From: Anaerococcus vaginimassiliensis
GTDB lineage: Bacteria > Bacillota > Clostridia > Tissierellales > Peptoniphilaceae
Assembly (NCBI RefSeq): GCF_900626155.1
Contig: NZ_LR130844.1
Coordinates: 992,277 to 1,056,276, forward strand
DNA length: 64,000 nucleotides
Reading direction: 5' to 3'
Positions 24,468-33,651 of the stretch are shown here, in pieces. Both the position numbers and the translations under genes were made by a program. Under the pieces are notes generated by a model, which worked only from the letters and a program-made list of their open reading frames with translations, made no database searches and was not told the origin of the DNA. How positions within the stretch are numbered: the first letter of the stretch is position 1; every line of letters begins with the position of its first letter.

Positions 24468-26042
24468 ATGTCAATACATGCTTTAATCGTAGGTGTTAGT
24501 AATTATGATCTAATTGGTGCACCAAATTTAGAATTTTGTAAAAATGATATAAAATATTTTTCTGAGGCTCTTGTTAAAGGTTTATCAGTAAAAGAAGAAC
24601 AAATAGTTAAATTAGGAGAAAATGATGTTGTGAAAAAACAAAGTTTTATAAGCGCCTTAAAAAAATTTGATTTTGAAGTTGAGGAAGATGAGAATGAAGA
24701 TACTTTTATTTTTTATTTTTCGGGACATGGTAGAATTAATTGCAATAAGCATCTTCTAACGTTTAGTGATGGATATTTAGAAACAGAAGATTTAATAGAA
24801 CACATTAATAAAATAAATACAAAGAATAAGTTGTTGATTTTTGATACTTGTCATTCAGGACATTTTAAAATAAATGGTTTACCAGAAGTTGATTATGAAT
24901 CAAGTTTAAAAGAATTTATCGGTACAGGATATGCTGTTTTAGCGTCTTCTTCAGCTAACCAGTTTTCATATAATTATCCAGATTCTAAAAAACAGTTAAG
25001 TCTTTTCACTAGTTTTTTAAACGATGCATTAACAGCTAGAATTTTATTAAAAGAAGGAAAGAAATCATTAGATGATATAATTAATTTGTTATTTCAGTAT
25101 ATGAAAATTCGGAATATAAAACACCCTGAACATGCTCAAACACCAATTTTCAGATCTAAATTAGGTGGCACAATATTCTTTTCAGTTGAAAAATATATAC
25201 CCTATGTATCAAATAATTATTTTTTAGAAAAAGAAAAATATAGAATCTATAAAGTGGAACCTATTCATACTGCTAGAGCTAAAAGATATGTAGTTAAAGT
25301 AATCTTAAAAGATCCATTAACATTAGAAGAAATTTCAATAGTTCATAAAGAAATAGTAAGTATTATAAAAAATATTGAAATATATAAAAGTGAGAATTTT
25401 GAAAAGCATTGGAAAGATAAGTTAGCAAATATTATTTTTTGTCACTATGGAAAAAGTGAAGATGATATTTTAAACTCTAATTTTTTATGTAAAACTATTT
25501 GGGTAGATGATAATCAAGATAAAGATTGGTGGTATAACTTATCAAATAAATCAAAGTTTGTTAATGATGTGTATTTCGATATAAATTCAAATTACGAAGC
25601 ATTAAATAAATTTTATGCAGACCATACTGCTGACGATACATATTTGATACAACAAACTAGAGATATAATTATTAATATGATTAATCTAGCAGAAAAACTA
25701 ATTAAATCATTTGATGAATTATTAAATGAAGAAGCTACTGAAGAAGAATTTATAGAAGAATTTGAAGAAATAAGTCCTAAAATAACTGATTATTACTTTA
25801 AAGAATCTAATTTGGATTTACCAACTAAAAAATTAAAAGATTGGAGCTCTGCTTGTACAGGGTTATCAGCTACCATTTATGATTTTACCTTGTTCTATGG
25901 AGAACATGCTCTAAAAAATCGTACATATGATAATAGAATAGCCTGTATGAAAATGACAAAAAATCAATATTACAAAGATTTAGAAAAATTAAAAGAGGAA
26001 GAGGAGAAAATTAAAGATTTAATCAATGACGTTTTGTCATAG
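24468..26042 (+). CDS. stand-alone caspase-like (C14) cysteine protease
   Basis: 524 residues. The first ~200 are a caspase-like p20/p10 domain: ALIVGVSNYD at the N-terminus, catalytic His87 in FYFSGHG, catalytic Cys128 in LIFDTCHSGH, and the following VLASSSANQFSY strand. The C-terminal ~320 residues are charged and helical with no domain I can name; in this family that part usually senses a signal or binds a partner. No signal peptide or membrane segment. RBS AGGAGG. It is more AT-rich than the restriction genes, suggesting separate acquisition. Bacterial caspases act in anti-phage suicide by cleaving host or partner proteins; that role here is inferred from the neighbouring restriction and TIR genes. 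Confidence 0.8.
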   Translation: MSIHALIVGVSNYDLIGAPNLEFCKNDIKYFSEALVKGLSVKEEQIVKLGENDVVKKQSFISALKKFDFEVEEDENEDTFIFYFSGHGRINCNKHLLTFSDGYLETEDLIEHINKINTKNKLLIFDTCHSGHFKINGLPEVDYESSLKEFIGTGYAVLASSSANQFSYNYPDSKKQLSLFTSFLNDALTARILLKEGKKSLDDIINLLFQYMKIRNIKHPEHAQTPIFRSKLGGTIFFSVEKYIPYVSNNYFLEKEKYRIYKVEPIHTARAKRYVVKVILKDPLTLEEISIVHKEIVSIIKNIEIYKSENFEKHWKDKLANIIFCHYGKSEDDILNSNFLCKTIWVDDNQDKDWWYNLSNKSKFVNDVYFDINSNYEALNKFYADHTADDTYLIQQTRDIIINMINLAEKLIKSFDELLNEEATEEEFIEEFEEISPKITDYYFKESNLDLPTKKLKDWSSACTGLSATIYDFTLFYGEHALKNRTYDNRIACMKMTKNQYYKDLEKLKEEEEKIKDLINDVLS

Positions 26043-26154
26043 ATTTAGAAAATAGATATCATTATTAACGATGATTTACTATGAAGATAATTTGAAGTTA
26101 GGAGATATCAGTATTACACAATTATATTTTTTGAACTTATTGATTGTGGAATAA

Positions 26155-26560
26155 TCCATTATCAACGACCTAAGATGTGGGGCAGGAGGTATGTTTGTTC
26201 AATCAGCAGGCTTTGTAGAACGCCACCAGGGTAGGGTCAACCAGCTTTCTATCTATGGCCAAGAATTAAATGCCAATACTTGGAAGCTAGCTCAAATGAA
26301 CCTTGCTATCCACGGACTAGAGGGCGACCTAGGAAAGGGAGCAGCTGATACATTTTTCGAAGACCAACACCAAGGCATGCGCGCAGACTATATCCTAGCC
26401 AATCCTCCCTTTAATATGAAAGAATGGGGTGGGGACAAATTAGTAGAAGATGTTAGATGGAAGTATGGTCTCCCACCAGCAGGCAACGCCAACTATGGTT
26501 GGATGCAACATATGATCTACCACCTAGCACCAAAAGGAAAACTAGGCTTAGTCCTAGCCT
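26155..26560 (+). pseudogene. hsdM: HsdM methylase-domain fragment of a second subfamily
   Basis: The frame DLRCGAGGMFVQSAGFVERH, YGQELNANTWKLAQMNLAIH, LANPPFNMKEWGGD and HMIYHLAPKGKLGLVLA covers motif I (degenerate, where DPCCGSGGM is expected) to motif IV (NPPF, intact) and beyond. An in-frame TAA sits just before it at about 26,150. At about 26,560 it joins, in frame, a DUF4391 remnant. With no N- or C-terminal domain it cannot be active. Confidence 0.75.
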
Positions 26561-26875
26561 ATGAAGATGAGCTAAGACTAGTTGTATATGAAAACAAATT
26601 CATTGTAAGCAATTGGCAAAAGAAGGAAGATATAACAACGCCCTCCAAGGCCTAGACCTTACTAAAGTTTGGGAGAACCTAGTAGCAGAAGTAGGGTCTA
26701 TCAATATAGAAGAAGGAAATACCCTACAAGAACAAATAGAAATAGAAGGTCGAAAAAAACTAAGAAAGCTTATAGCAAGTACAGAAAAAAGGCACGCAGA
26801 GAAAAACAAGCCAAAAAGAAATTTGATTTATACAAAGAACTAAAACAATACGAAAAAGAATTGGAGGACCTATAA
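26560..26875 (+). pseudogene. DUF4391 protein (type III restriction accessory), C-terminal remnant with two frameshifts
   Basis: Across three frames the pieces YEDELRLVVYENKFIVSNWQK, NALQGLDLTKVWENLVAEV and EKQAKKKFDLYKELKQYEKE followed by LEDL assemble into the C-terminal half of a DUF4391 protein. This gene normally precedes mod in Firmicute type III restriction-modification operons. Its stop (26,873-26,875) abuts the mod start, and it contains the mod ribosome site GGAGG, so the 3' end is kept even though the gene is dead. The second frameshift is in an A6 run. Confidence 0.65.
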
Positions 26876-28726
26876 ATGGATAAACTAGACATGCACAGTA
26901 GAAACCTAGCAGATGAGAAGTACCAGATTCTAAAAGAACTCTTTCCAAATGCTATCACAGAAACAAAAGATGCAAATGGGGAAGTAGTAAGGGCAATAGA
27001 TAAAGATGTTCTTATGCAAGAAATCTCTACCCAGGTAGTAGAAGGTAAGGAAGAAAGATACCAATTCACCTGGCCAGATAAGAAAAAAGCAATCTTGAAT
27101 GCTAATGCCCCTATCAACAAGACTCTTAGACCAGCTAGAGAAGAAAGTGTCAACTTTGATGAGACAGAAAACCTATATATAGAAGGTGATAACCTAGAAG
27201 TCCTTAAACTTTTACAAGAAACTTACCTTGGTAAAGTAGATGTAATATACATAGACCCTCCTTATAACACTGGTAAAGACTTTGTTTATAATGATGACTT
27301 TAAGGAAAGCGTAGAAGAATACCTAGAGAATAGTGGGCAATATGATGAAGAAGGTAATAAACTAGAAAAAAATCCTGAGACAAATGGAAGATTTCATACT
27401 GATTGGCTAAATATGATGTACTCTAGACTGACACTAGTAAAGAATCTTTTATCTGATGAGGGAGCTGTATTTATATCAATTGATGAAAGAGAGCAAGGTA
27501 ATCTAAAGAAGATTTGCGATGAAATTTTTGGTGAACAAAATTTTGTTTCAAATATAATTTGGAATAAAAAATCAGGGGCTAAAGGTGTTCCCCCAAAAGA
27601 TATGATTGTAAATGTACATGAATATTTATTATGTTATCAAAAATCAAACATGTTTAAATTTATGGGAGAGAAAAGAGATGCAGAAAAAGAAGGATTCAAA
27701 AATCCAGATAATGATCCTAGAGGACCTTGGAGGGAATCAAACATTAAAAGTACTGTTAAGCCTATCGAAACTGCATTTGTAATAACAAATCCAACAAATG
27801 GAAAGCAATATAAAAATACATGGGCATTCTCGAAAGAATCTTTAGAAAAAATGATAGAAGAAGATAGAATTATATGGAAAGAAAATTTACCTAAACAAAA
27901 AGAATTTCTTTATGAGATGACTAATGTTAATAAGGCTATTAAGAGCACGTGGGGAGTATTTGACCCTCAGAGTACTACTGTATATTTAAAGAAACTTATA
28001 AAAGAAGCTAAGTTTGATAATCCTAAACCATTAACACTGATGGATTACCTTTTAAAAGTTACAACCACAAAACAATCTATAGTATTAGATATATTTTCTG
28101 GTTCAGCAACTACAGCTCACGCATCTATGAAACTTAATGCAGAAGATGGTGGTAATCGTAAATATATCATGGTCCAACTTCCAGAAGAAACTGATGAAAA
28201 ATCTGAAGCATATAAGGCTGGATATAAAACAATATCAGAAATAGGAAAAGAAAGAATAAGAAGAGCTGGAAAACAGATACTTGAAGAAAATAAGAATGGA
28301 GAAGAAATAGAAAAGCTTGATATAGGATTTAGGGTACTTAAGACTGACTCATCAAATATGAAAGATGTCTACTATTCACCAGCATATACTGAACAAAACT
28401 TCCTAGATGATTTGGAAGATAATATTAAAGAAGATAGGACTAGTGAAGACCTACTCTTCCAAGTGATGCTAGATTTGGGTGTATCCTTATCATCAAAAAT
28501 AGAAAGTCAAACCATAGCTGAAAAGGAAGTATTTGTAGTAGAAGATGGGTTCTTGATAGCTTGCTTTGATAAGGATGTATCAGAAGATACTGTAAAAGAA
28601 ATAGCTAATAAAGAGCCTTACTATGTAGTATTTAGAGATAAGTCTATGGCAAGTGATAGTGTTGCTGCAAACTTTGACCAAATATTTGCTAGCATCAGTC
28701 CAGAAACAATAAGAAAGGTAATCTAG
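26876..28726 (+). CDS. mod: type III restriction-modification DNA methyltransferase (Mod)
   Basis: 616 residues. It is a beta-class N6-adenine methyltransferase: catalytic motif IV DPPYNTG (127-133) precedes the SAM-binding motif (DIFSGSATTAHA, about 400-411), and the target-recognition region lies between (about 200-350). The length fits Mod subunits, which form a Mod2 dimer that methylates one strand of an asymmetric 5-6 bp site and confers specificity on Res. The central region is slightly more AT-rich than the rest, as expected of an exchangeable recognition domain. Start ATG 1 bp after the DUF4391 remnant, with RBS GGAGG; res starts 1 bp after its stop. Confidence 0.9.
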   Translation: MDKLDMHSRNLADEKYQILKELFPNAITETKDANGEVVRAIDKDVLMQEISTQVVEGKEERYQFTWPDKKKAILNANAPINKTLRPAREESVNFDETENLYIEGDNLEVLKLLQETYLGKVDVIYIDPPYNTGKDFVYNDDFKESVEEYLENSGQYDEEGNKLEKNPETNGRFHTDWLNMMYSRLTLVKNLLSDEGAVFISIDEREQGNLKKICDEIFGEQNFVSNIIWNKKSGAKGVPPKDMIVNVHEYLLCYQKSNMFKFMGEKRDAEKEGFKNPDNDPRGPWRESNIKSTVKPIETAFVITNPTNGKQYKNTWAFSKESLEKMIEEDRIIWKENLPKQKEFLYEMTNVNKAIKSTWGVFDPQSTTVYLKKLIKEAKFDNPKPLTLMDYLLKVTTTKQSIVLDIFSGSATTAHASMKLNAEDGGNRKYIMVQLPEETDEKSEAYKAGYKTISEIGKERIRRAGKQILEENKNGEEIEKLDIGFRVLKTDSSNMKDVYYSPAYTEQNFLDDLEDNIKEDRTSEDLLFQVMLDLGVSLSSKIESQTIAEKEVFVVEDGFLIACFDKDVSEDTVKEIANKEPYYVVFRDKSMASDSVAANFDQIFASISPETIRKVI

Positions 28727-28727
28727 C

Positions 28728-31700
28728 ATGAAGTTTAATTTTAAAATTCAAGACTACCAGACAGATGCTGTGGATGCGGTAGTAGATTGCTTTGAAGGAC
28801 AAATTTATTCTGATGGATTAACATATAGAAGAGACCTTGGAGATCTATTAACTACTAGCGGTATCCAAGCCTCAGTAACTACAAATGAAAAAGGCGAAAG
28901 CTACTTGGACGAAGATCTCTATGATACTGGATTTAAAAATGAAAAAATCACTCTATCACCAAACGATTTATTATCAAATATAAAGGAAATCCAACAGAAT
29001 AATAATTTAAAGCTATCTAATAATCTTTTGAGAAATATTGGAGCTTGTACTTTAGACATAGAGATGGAAACAGGTACTGGTAAGACCTATGTATATACCA
29101 AAACTATGTATGAACTTAACCAAAAATATGGATGGTCAAAGTTTATCATAGTAGTCCCATCTATTGCTATCCGTGAAGGTGTCAAGAAGTCGCTAGAAAT
29201 GACAGAAGACCACTTCATGGAACAATACAACAAAAAGATAAGATATTTTATATATGACTCAAAAAACCTTAACCAGCTAGATTCCTTTTCTAGCAACTCT
29301 GGCATCAATGTAATGATTATAAATATGCAAGCTTTTAATACTTCACTAAAAGAAGGTGGGAGAAGCAAGGATGCCAGGATTATTTATTCTAAACGTGATG
29401 GCTTTGGATCAAGGCGTCCTATAGATGTTATAGCTGCCAACAATCCAATTCTAATCCTTGATGAACCACAGAAGATGGAGGGAAAGGCAACTCAAAAAGC
29501 CCTACAAAACTTTAATCCTCTTTTTGCCCTAAATTATTCGGCAACCCATAAAACCCAGCACAACCTAGTCTATGCCCTAGATGCTGTGGATGCTTATAAT
29601 CAAAGATTAGTTAAAAAGATTGAGGTAAAAGGCATTGAGGTCAAGAACTTAAGAGGAACTGATGGATACCTATATTTAGATGATATAATCCTATCACCAA
29701 AAGAGCCGCCAAAGGCTAGGATAGAGCTAGAGATAGGTCACAAGGGATCTATAAAAAGAGAAAGTAGAATATTATCAGTGGATGATAACTTATATGAAAT
29801 CTCTAAAAACATGGACCAATACCAGGGATATAGAATATCGGAAATCGACCCAAGGGAAGCTAAAGTAAGCTTTACTAATGGAGTTATTATAAAAAAAGGT
29901 GAAGTTCTAGGTGATATATCTGAAAAAGATATCAGAAGAATCCAAATCAGAGAGACTATCAAGTCCCACTTTGAAAAGGAAGAAAAATTATTTAACCAAG
30001 GCATCAAAACCCTATCCTTATTTTTCATAGATGAAGTTGCAAAATATAGGCAATATGACGAAGATGGAAACCCTGGCTTAGGTGAATATGGAAAGATGTT
30101 TAACGAAGAGTACCAGCTTGCATTAAATGAATATATAACACTCTTTGATACACCTTACCAAAAATACCTAAAATCTATAAATGCGGAGGATACCCACAAA
30201 GGATATTTCTCCATAGATAAAAATGGTAAGTTAGTCGATGGAAAAATAAAGAAAACTACTGGTATGTCAGATGATATATCTGCCTATGATTTGATACTTA
30301 AAAACAAGGAAAGACTCCTAAGTTTTGATGAACCTACTAGATTTATATTCTCCCACTCTGCCCTTAGAGAGGGATGGGATAACCCAAATGTATTTCAAAT
30401 CTGTACCCTAAAGCAAGGCCAATCTACAACAATGAAGCGTCAAGAGGTAGGGCGTGGTCTTCGACTAGCTGTAGATAAAGATGGTACACGTATGGATGCC
30501 AATACTCTTGGCAAATCTGAAGTCCACAAGCTAAACAAGTTAACGGTTGTGGCCAGTGAAAGCTATAAAGAATTCGCCCAAGACTTACAAAAAGAAATAA
30601 AAGAAAACCTAACAGACAGACCAAGGAGTGCATCATCAGAATACTTTGAAGGCAAAAATATCAAAATCGATGGGCAAAACCATGAGATCACAAAAGAAGA
30701 AGCTAAGATTATATATCTATACCTAGCTAAAAATGACTATGTAAGTAATGATGGTAAAGATAGGATTACAAATAAATATCACGATGATTTAGAAAACAAG
30801 CAATTGGCTCCATTACCAGAAAGCTTAGTTTACGCTAGAGATGGTATAGAAAAACTAATCCAAAGTGTATTTGACGATAAAGTCTTAGATGACATGCTTG
30901 ATGACGCTAACAAGACTAAAGTATTTGAAAATGAATTGAATGATAATTTTTACAAAAAAGAATTCCAAGACTTGTGGTCAAAGATTAACCACAAATATAC
31001 CTACACAGTATCATTTAATAGTGATGAATTAGTAGAAAAAGCTGTAAACTCAATCGATGATAAGCTATTTGTATCAAAACTCCAATACTCTCTGAGTACA
31101 TCCGAACAAAAGGAAGACATTACAAGAGAGGAATTAGCAGGTGGAAATTCATTTAATCCAGTAACTACAAGTTTCAAGAATGTAGAATATACACAAAGAA
31201 GTCAAATTAAATATGACATGGTAGGAAAAATTGCCGAAAACACCAACCTAACTCGTAAGACAGTAGTTAAAATCCTAAAGGGTATCAGATCCGAAAAATT
31301 CTCAATGTATAAGAATAATCCAGAAGAGTTCTTCAAAGAAATATCTAGACTTATCAGAGAACAAAAGGCAACCATGATAGTAGAACATATTTACTATGAC
31401 AAAATAGAAGATGAATATGATGCATCAATCTTTACAGCAGAAAAAAATACTACAATAGACAAGGCTTACAAAGCTCAAAAGCACATCCAACCTTATGTCT
31501 TCACAGATGGCACAGCAGAAGAGTCTATAGAAAGAACATTTGCAAAAGACCTAGACTCTCATGGAGAAGTATGCGTATACGCCAAACTCCCAAGAGGATT
31601 TAAAATTCCAACCCCAGTAGGCAACTACAGCCCAGACTGGGCCATAGCCTTTAACGAAGGAAGCGTAAAACACATATACTTTATAGCAGAAACAAAAGGA

Positions 31701-31847
31701 AGCATGAGAAGTATGGATCTAAGAGCGGTAGAAAAAGCTAAAATAGATTGTGCTAAGAAACTATTTAACGAGATATCCACTGAAGATGTTGTTTATCATG
31801 AGGTGGATAGTTATGAGAGCTTGATAGGGATAATGCCTACACTATAG
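28728..31847 (+). CDS. res: type III restriction endonuclease/helicase (Res)
   Basis: 1039 residues. An SF2 helicase core with Walker A ETGTGKTYV (about 113-120), motif II DEPQKMEG (about 243-250), motif III-like NYSATH, and C-terminal helicase motifs including FSHSALREGWDNPNVFQICT and QEVGRGLRLAVD. A PD-(D/E)xK nuclease follows at the C-terminus (SPDWAIAF about 966-973, AETKG about 986-990). All expected elements of a type III Res are present and unbroken. It acts with Mod: it translocates along DNA and cuts when two inversely oriented sites are engaged. The mod-res-TIR genes are tightly packed and likely one transcript. Confidence 0.9.
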   Translation: MKFNFKIQDYQTDAVDAVVDCFEGQIYSDGLTYRRDLGDLLTTSGIQASVTTNEKGESYLDEDLYDTGFKNEKITLSPNDLLSNIKEIQQNNNLKLSNNLLRNIGACTLDIEMETGTGKTYVYTKTMYELNQKYGWSKFIIVVPSIAIREGVKKSLEMTEDHFMEQYNKKIRYFIYDSKNLNQLDSFSSNSGINVMIINMQAFNTSLKEGGRSKDARIIYSKRDGFGSRRPIDVIAANNPILILDEPQKMEGKATQKALQNFNPLFALNYSATHKTQHNLVYALDAVDAYNQRLVKKIEVKGIEVKNLRGTDGYLYLDDIILSPKEPPKARIELEIGHKGSIKRESRILSVDDNLYEISKNMDQYQGYRISEIDPREAKVSFTNGVIIKKGEVLGDISEKDIRRIQIRETIKSHFEKEEKLFNQGIKTLSLFFIDEVAKYRQYDEDGNPGLGEYGKMFNEEYQLALNEYITLFDTPYQKYLKSINAEDTHKGYFSIDKNGKLVDGKIKKTTGMSDDISAYDLILKNKERLLSFDEPTRFIFSHSALREGWDNPNVFQICTLKQGQSTTMKRQEVGRGLRLAVDKDGTRMDANTLGKSEVHKLNKLTVVASESYKEFAQDLQKEIKENLTDRPRSASSEYFEGKNIKIDGQNHEITKEEAKIIYLYLAKNDYVSNDGKDRITNKYHDDLENKQLAPLPESLVYARDGIEKLIQSVFDDKVLDDMLDDANKTKVFENELNDNFYKKEFQDLWSKINHKYTYTVSFNSDELVEKAVNSIDDKLFVSKLQYSLSTSEQKEDITREELAGGNSFNPVTTSFKNVEYTQRSQIKYDMVGKIAENTNLTRKTVVKILKGIRSEKFSMYKNNPEEFFKEISRLIREQKATMIVEHIYYDKIEDEYDASIFTAEKNTTIDKAYKAQKHIQPYVFTDGTAEESIERTFAKDLDSHGEVCVYAKLPRGFKIPTPVGNYSPDWAIAFNEGSVKHIYFIAETKGSMRSMDLRAVEKAKIDCAKKLFNEISTEDVVYHEVDSYESLIGIMPTL

Positions 31848-31857
31848 AAAGGAATAT

Positions 31858-32697
31858 ATGTCAATTAATCAAAATATAAGAGATATTAAAAATATAAAAA
31901 GAAGAATATCAAGATTGCAAAAATCTAAAGTAGGTGCAGAAACAAGAGCGGCTAACTGTGATGTAGAAGCTGCTAAGATAAAAATTAATAGCAGCGATTC
32001 TAGTTCGAGGATTAAAAGTAAGCAAAGAAAAATGAATAAGCTACAAAATGATGCCTCAGACTATAGGAAAAAGTCTGCAAAGTACTCTAAAGATATAGCA
32101 AAAGAAAATAAAAAGTTGTTTGAAACGACTAACAAACTAGAAGACGAACGTCAGAAAGAGTCAAGAAAGCAAGAAAAAGCATTAAAAGATTTTCAAAATT
32201 TATATGAATCCAGAGTAAAAGATATGGAAGAAAATATGATTGCAGAAGATAATTTAAATAATGATGTATCAAATGATGAGTTTGATTTTTTTATATCTCA
32301 TGCATATGAAGATAAGAAGAGCTTTGTAGATGAGTTTGTGAGAGAATTAAGAGAACTAGATTTAAAAGTATGGTATGACGATTCTAACATACCGTGGGGA
32401 GTATCTTTAAGAGAAGAAATCGATAAAGGTCTAAGAAATTCTAAATATGGTATAGTCATTTTATCGCCAAGTTATATTGAAGAAGGAAAATACTGGACTA
32501 AAAAAGAACTAAGTGGTCTATTCCAAAAAGAAAGTATAGATAAGGGAAAAATTGTTCCTGTTTGGTACAATTTAAATAAATCAGATGTTTACAATTATAG
32601 TCCAATGATATCTGATATGAAAGCATTAACTTCGGCCAATTTCACCCCTAGTGAAATGGCTAAAGAATTTAAAAAAATAATTGATATGACTAACTGA
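31858..32697 (+). CDS. coiled-coil TIR-domain protein, probable NAD-consuming effector
   Basis: 279 residues. Residues 1-125 are a long, lysine/glutamate-rich coiled coil. Residues 141-275 are a TIR domain of the bacterial TIR_2 type: FDFFISHAYEDK (142-153), VWYDDSNIPWGVSLREEIDK (171-190), YGIVILSPSYIEEG, and the predicted catalytic Glu217 in YWTKKELSGLF. No membrane segment. It starts 10 bp after res with AAAGGAA as ribosome site and is followed by a terminator, so it belongs to the type III operon. TIR effectors of anti-phage systems degrade NAD+ or make signalling nucleotides. The coiled coil is the likely oligomerisation or sensing part. Confidence 0.8.
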   Translation: MSINQNIRDIKNIKRRISRLQKSKVGAETRAANCDVEAAKIKINSSDSSSRIKSKQRKMNKLQNDASDYRKKSAKYSKDIAKENKKLFETTNKLEDERQKESRKQEKALKDFQNLYESRVKDMEENMIAEDNLNNDVSNDEFDFFISHAYEDKKSFVDEFVRELRELDLKVWYDDSNIPWGVSLREEIDKGLRNSKYGIVILSPSYIEEGKYWTKKELSGLFQKESIDKGKIVPVWYNLNKSDVYNYSPMISDMKALTSANFTPSEMAKEFKKIIDMTN

Positions 32698-32739
32698 TTA
32701 AATTATAAATAAAAAAATGTACTTTTTAATTAAAGTATA

Positions 32740-32771
32740 GGTGAGAATTTTTATTCTCACCCTTTTATATT
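32740..32771 (+). terminator. intrinsic terminator of the mod-res-TIR operon
   Basis: GGTGAGAAT (32,740-32,748) and ATTCTCACC (32,753-32,761) form a perfect 9-bp stem with a 4-base loop, followed by a T-rich run. Confidence 0.8.
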
Positions 32772-32789
32772 TTTTATTAAATTTCCCTA

Positions 32790-32841
32790 TTGACACCCCC
32801 AAATCCACCAGTAATATAACATATAGAGATATTTCTATATG
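32790..32841 (+). promoter_or_regulatory. arsR promoter and operator dyad O1
   Basis: TTGACA (32,790-32,795) and an AATATA/TATAAC -10 (32,813-32,820; 17-19 bp spacing). Overlapping the start region is the perfect dyad CATATAGA-GATATT-TCTATATG (32,820-32,841). The same half-sites recur before arsD. This is the expected position for ArsR binding. Confidence 0.7.
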
Positions 32842-32850
32842 AGGTGGATT

Positions 32851-33153
32851 ATGAGTGTTGATTATGAAAATTTATCTAAAAAGCTAAGGGTGATTTCTGA
32901 TCCTAAGAGGCTTAGGATTATTGATATGTTATCTTGTGATGAGCTTTGTGCTTGTGAGATACTTGAGAAGTTTGATATTACTCAGCCTACCTTATCTTAT
33001 GACATGAGAAAGCTCGAAGAAGCAGGTCTTGTGACTAGCAGAAGAGAGGGGAAGAATACTTTTTACTCTTTAGATAAGGATAGTTTGGATGAGATTGAGG
33101 ATAGCCTAAATTCTATATTTCATATCCAAGATGATTGTATTTGCAAGGAGTAA
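32851..33153 (+). CDS. arsR: ArsR-family arsenite-responsive repressor
   Basis: 100 residues, a winged-helix SmtB/ArsR repressor. The metal site is in the recognition-helix region as ELCACEIL (the classic ELCVCDL motif), with further cysteines at the C-terminus (DDCICKE). The DNA-recognition helix is TQPTLSYDMRKLEEAGLV. I set the start at the ATG at 32,851 behind GAGGTGG; an ATG at 32,839 would include the ribosome site. It heads the arsenic operon and should bind the dyads at 32,820 and 33,181, releasing them when As(III) or Sb(III) binds. Confidence 0.9.
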   Translation: MSVDYENLSKKLRVISDPKRLRIIDMLSCDELCACEILEKFDITQPTLSYDMRKLEEAGLVTSRREGKNTFYSLDKDSLDEIEDSLNSIFHIQDDCICKE

Positions 33154-33180
33154 ATCCCAAGCAAATATTTTTTACTCAAA

Positions 33181-33210
33181 CATATAGAAGTATTTAAATA
33201 TATCTATATG
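33181..33210 (+). promoter_or_regulatory. second operator dyad O2 between arsR and arsD
   Basis: CATATAGA (33,181) and TCTATATG (33,203) are the same half-sites as O1 but 14 bp apart. The exact centre is the palindrome TATTTAAATA, so 26 of 30 positions are symmetric. It sits 42 bp before arsD, suggesting a second, internally regulated promoter. Confidence 0.65.
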
Positions 33211-33251
33211 TATTTTCACATACAGGACGATTTTAATTTAAGGAGGATTTT

Positions 33252-33623
33252 ATGAAAAAGATGTATATATATGAAGGTGCTATGTGTTGTTCAACAGGTG
33301 TATGTGGACCAAGCCCTGATGAGGAACTTATGAGAGTGTCTAGCCTAGTTGATAAGCTTAATAAAAGCGGAGCTAGCATTGAAAGATATAACTTAACTAA
33401 CAATACTAAGGAGTTTGTAGAAAACAAAACTATTAATAATCTCTTAGATGAAAAGGGCGAAGATGTCCTACCAATTGTAATAGTGGATGATGAAGTTGTT
33501 ATGACAGGCAAGTACCCTAGCAATGAAGAGTTTTATGAAATGCTATTTTTATCTGATGAAGCCAAGGAAGAGACAAATAGTGATGATGAATCTTGCTGTT
33601 CTGGCGGTGGATGCTGCTGCTAA
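33252..33623 (+). CDS. arsD: ArsD arsenic metallochaperone
   Basis: 123 residues with a thioredoxin-like fold. The arsenite-binding cysteines Cys12, Cys13 and Cys18 are present (AMCCSTGVCGPSPD). A C-terminal cysteine cluster (ESCCSGGGCCC) is also kept, as in ArsD proteins with extra vicinal pairs. ArsD hands As(III) or Sb(III) to the ArsA ATPase and weakly represses the operon. RBS AAGGAGG; arsA starts 28 bp downstream. Confidence 0.92.
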   Translation: MKKMYIYEGAMCCSTGVCGPSPDEELMRVSSLVDKLNKSGASIERYNLTNNTKEFVENKTINNLLDEKGEDVLPIVIVDDEVVMTGKYPSNEEFYEMLFLSDEAKEETNSDDESCCSGGGCCC

Positions 33624-33651
33624 TATCAATAGTAAAAAGGAGGGAGTTTAA

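Noticed and set aside
24468-26042. Caspase gene as an insertion that splits one hsdM gene
   Set aside because: The upstream hsdM piece and the downstream methylase fragment belong to different HsdM subfamilies, so they are not halves of one gene.
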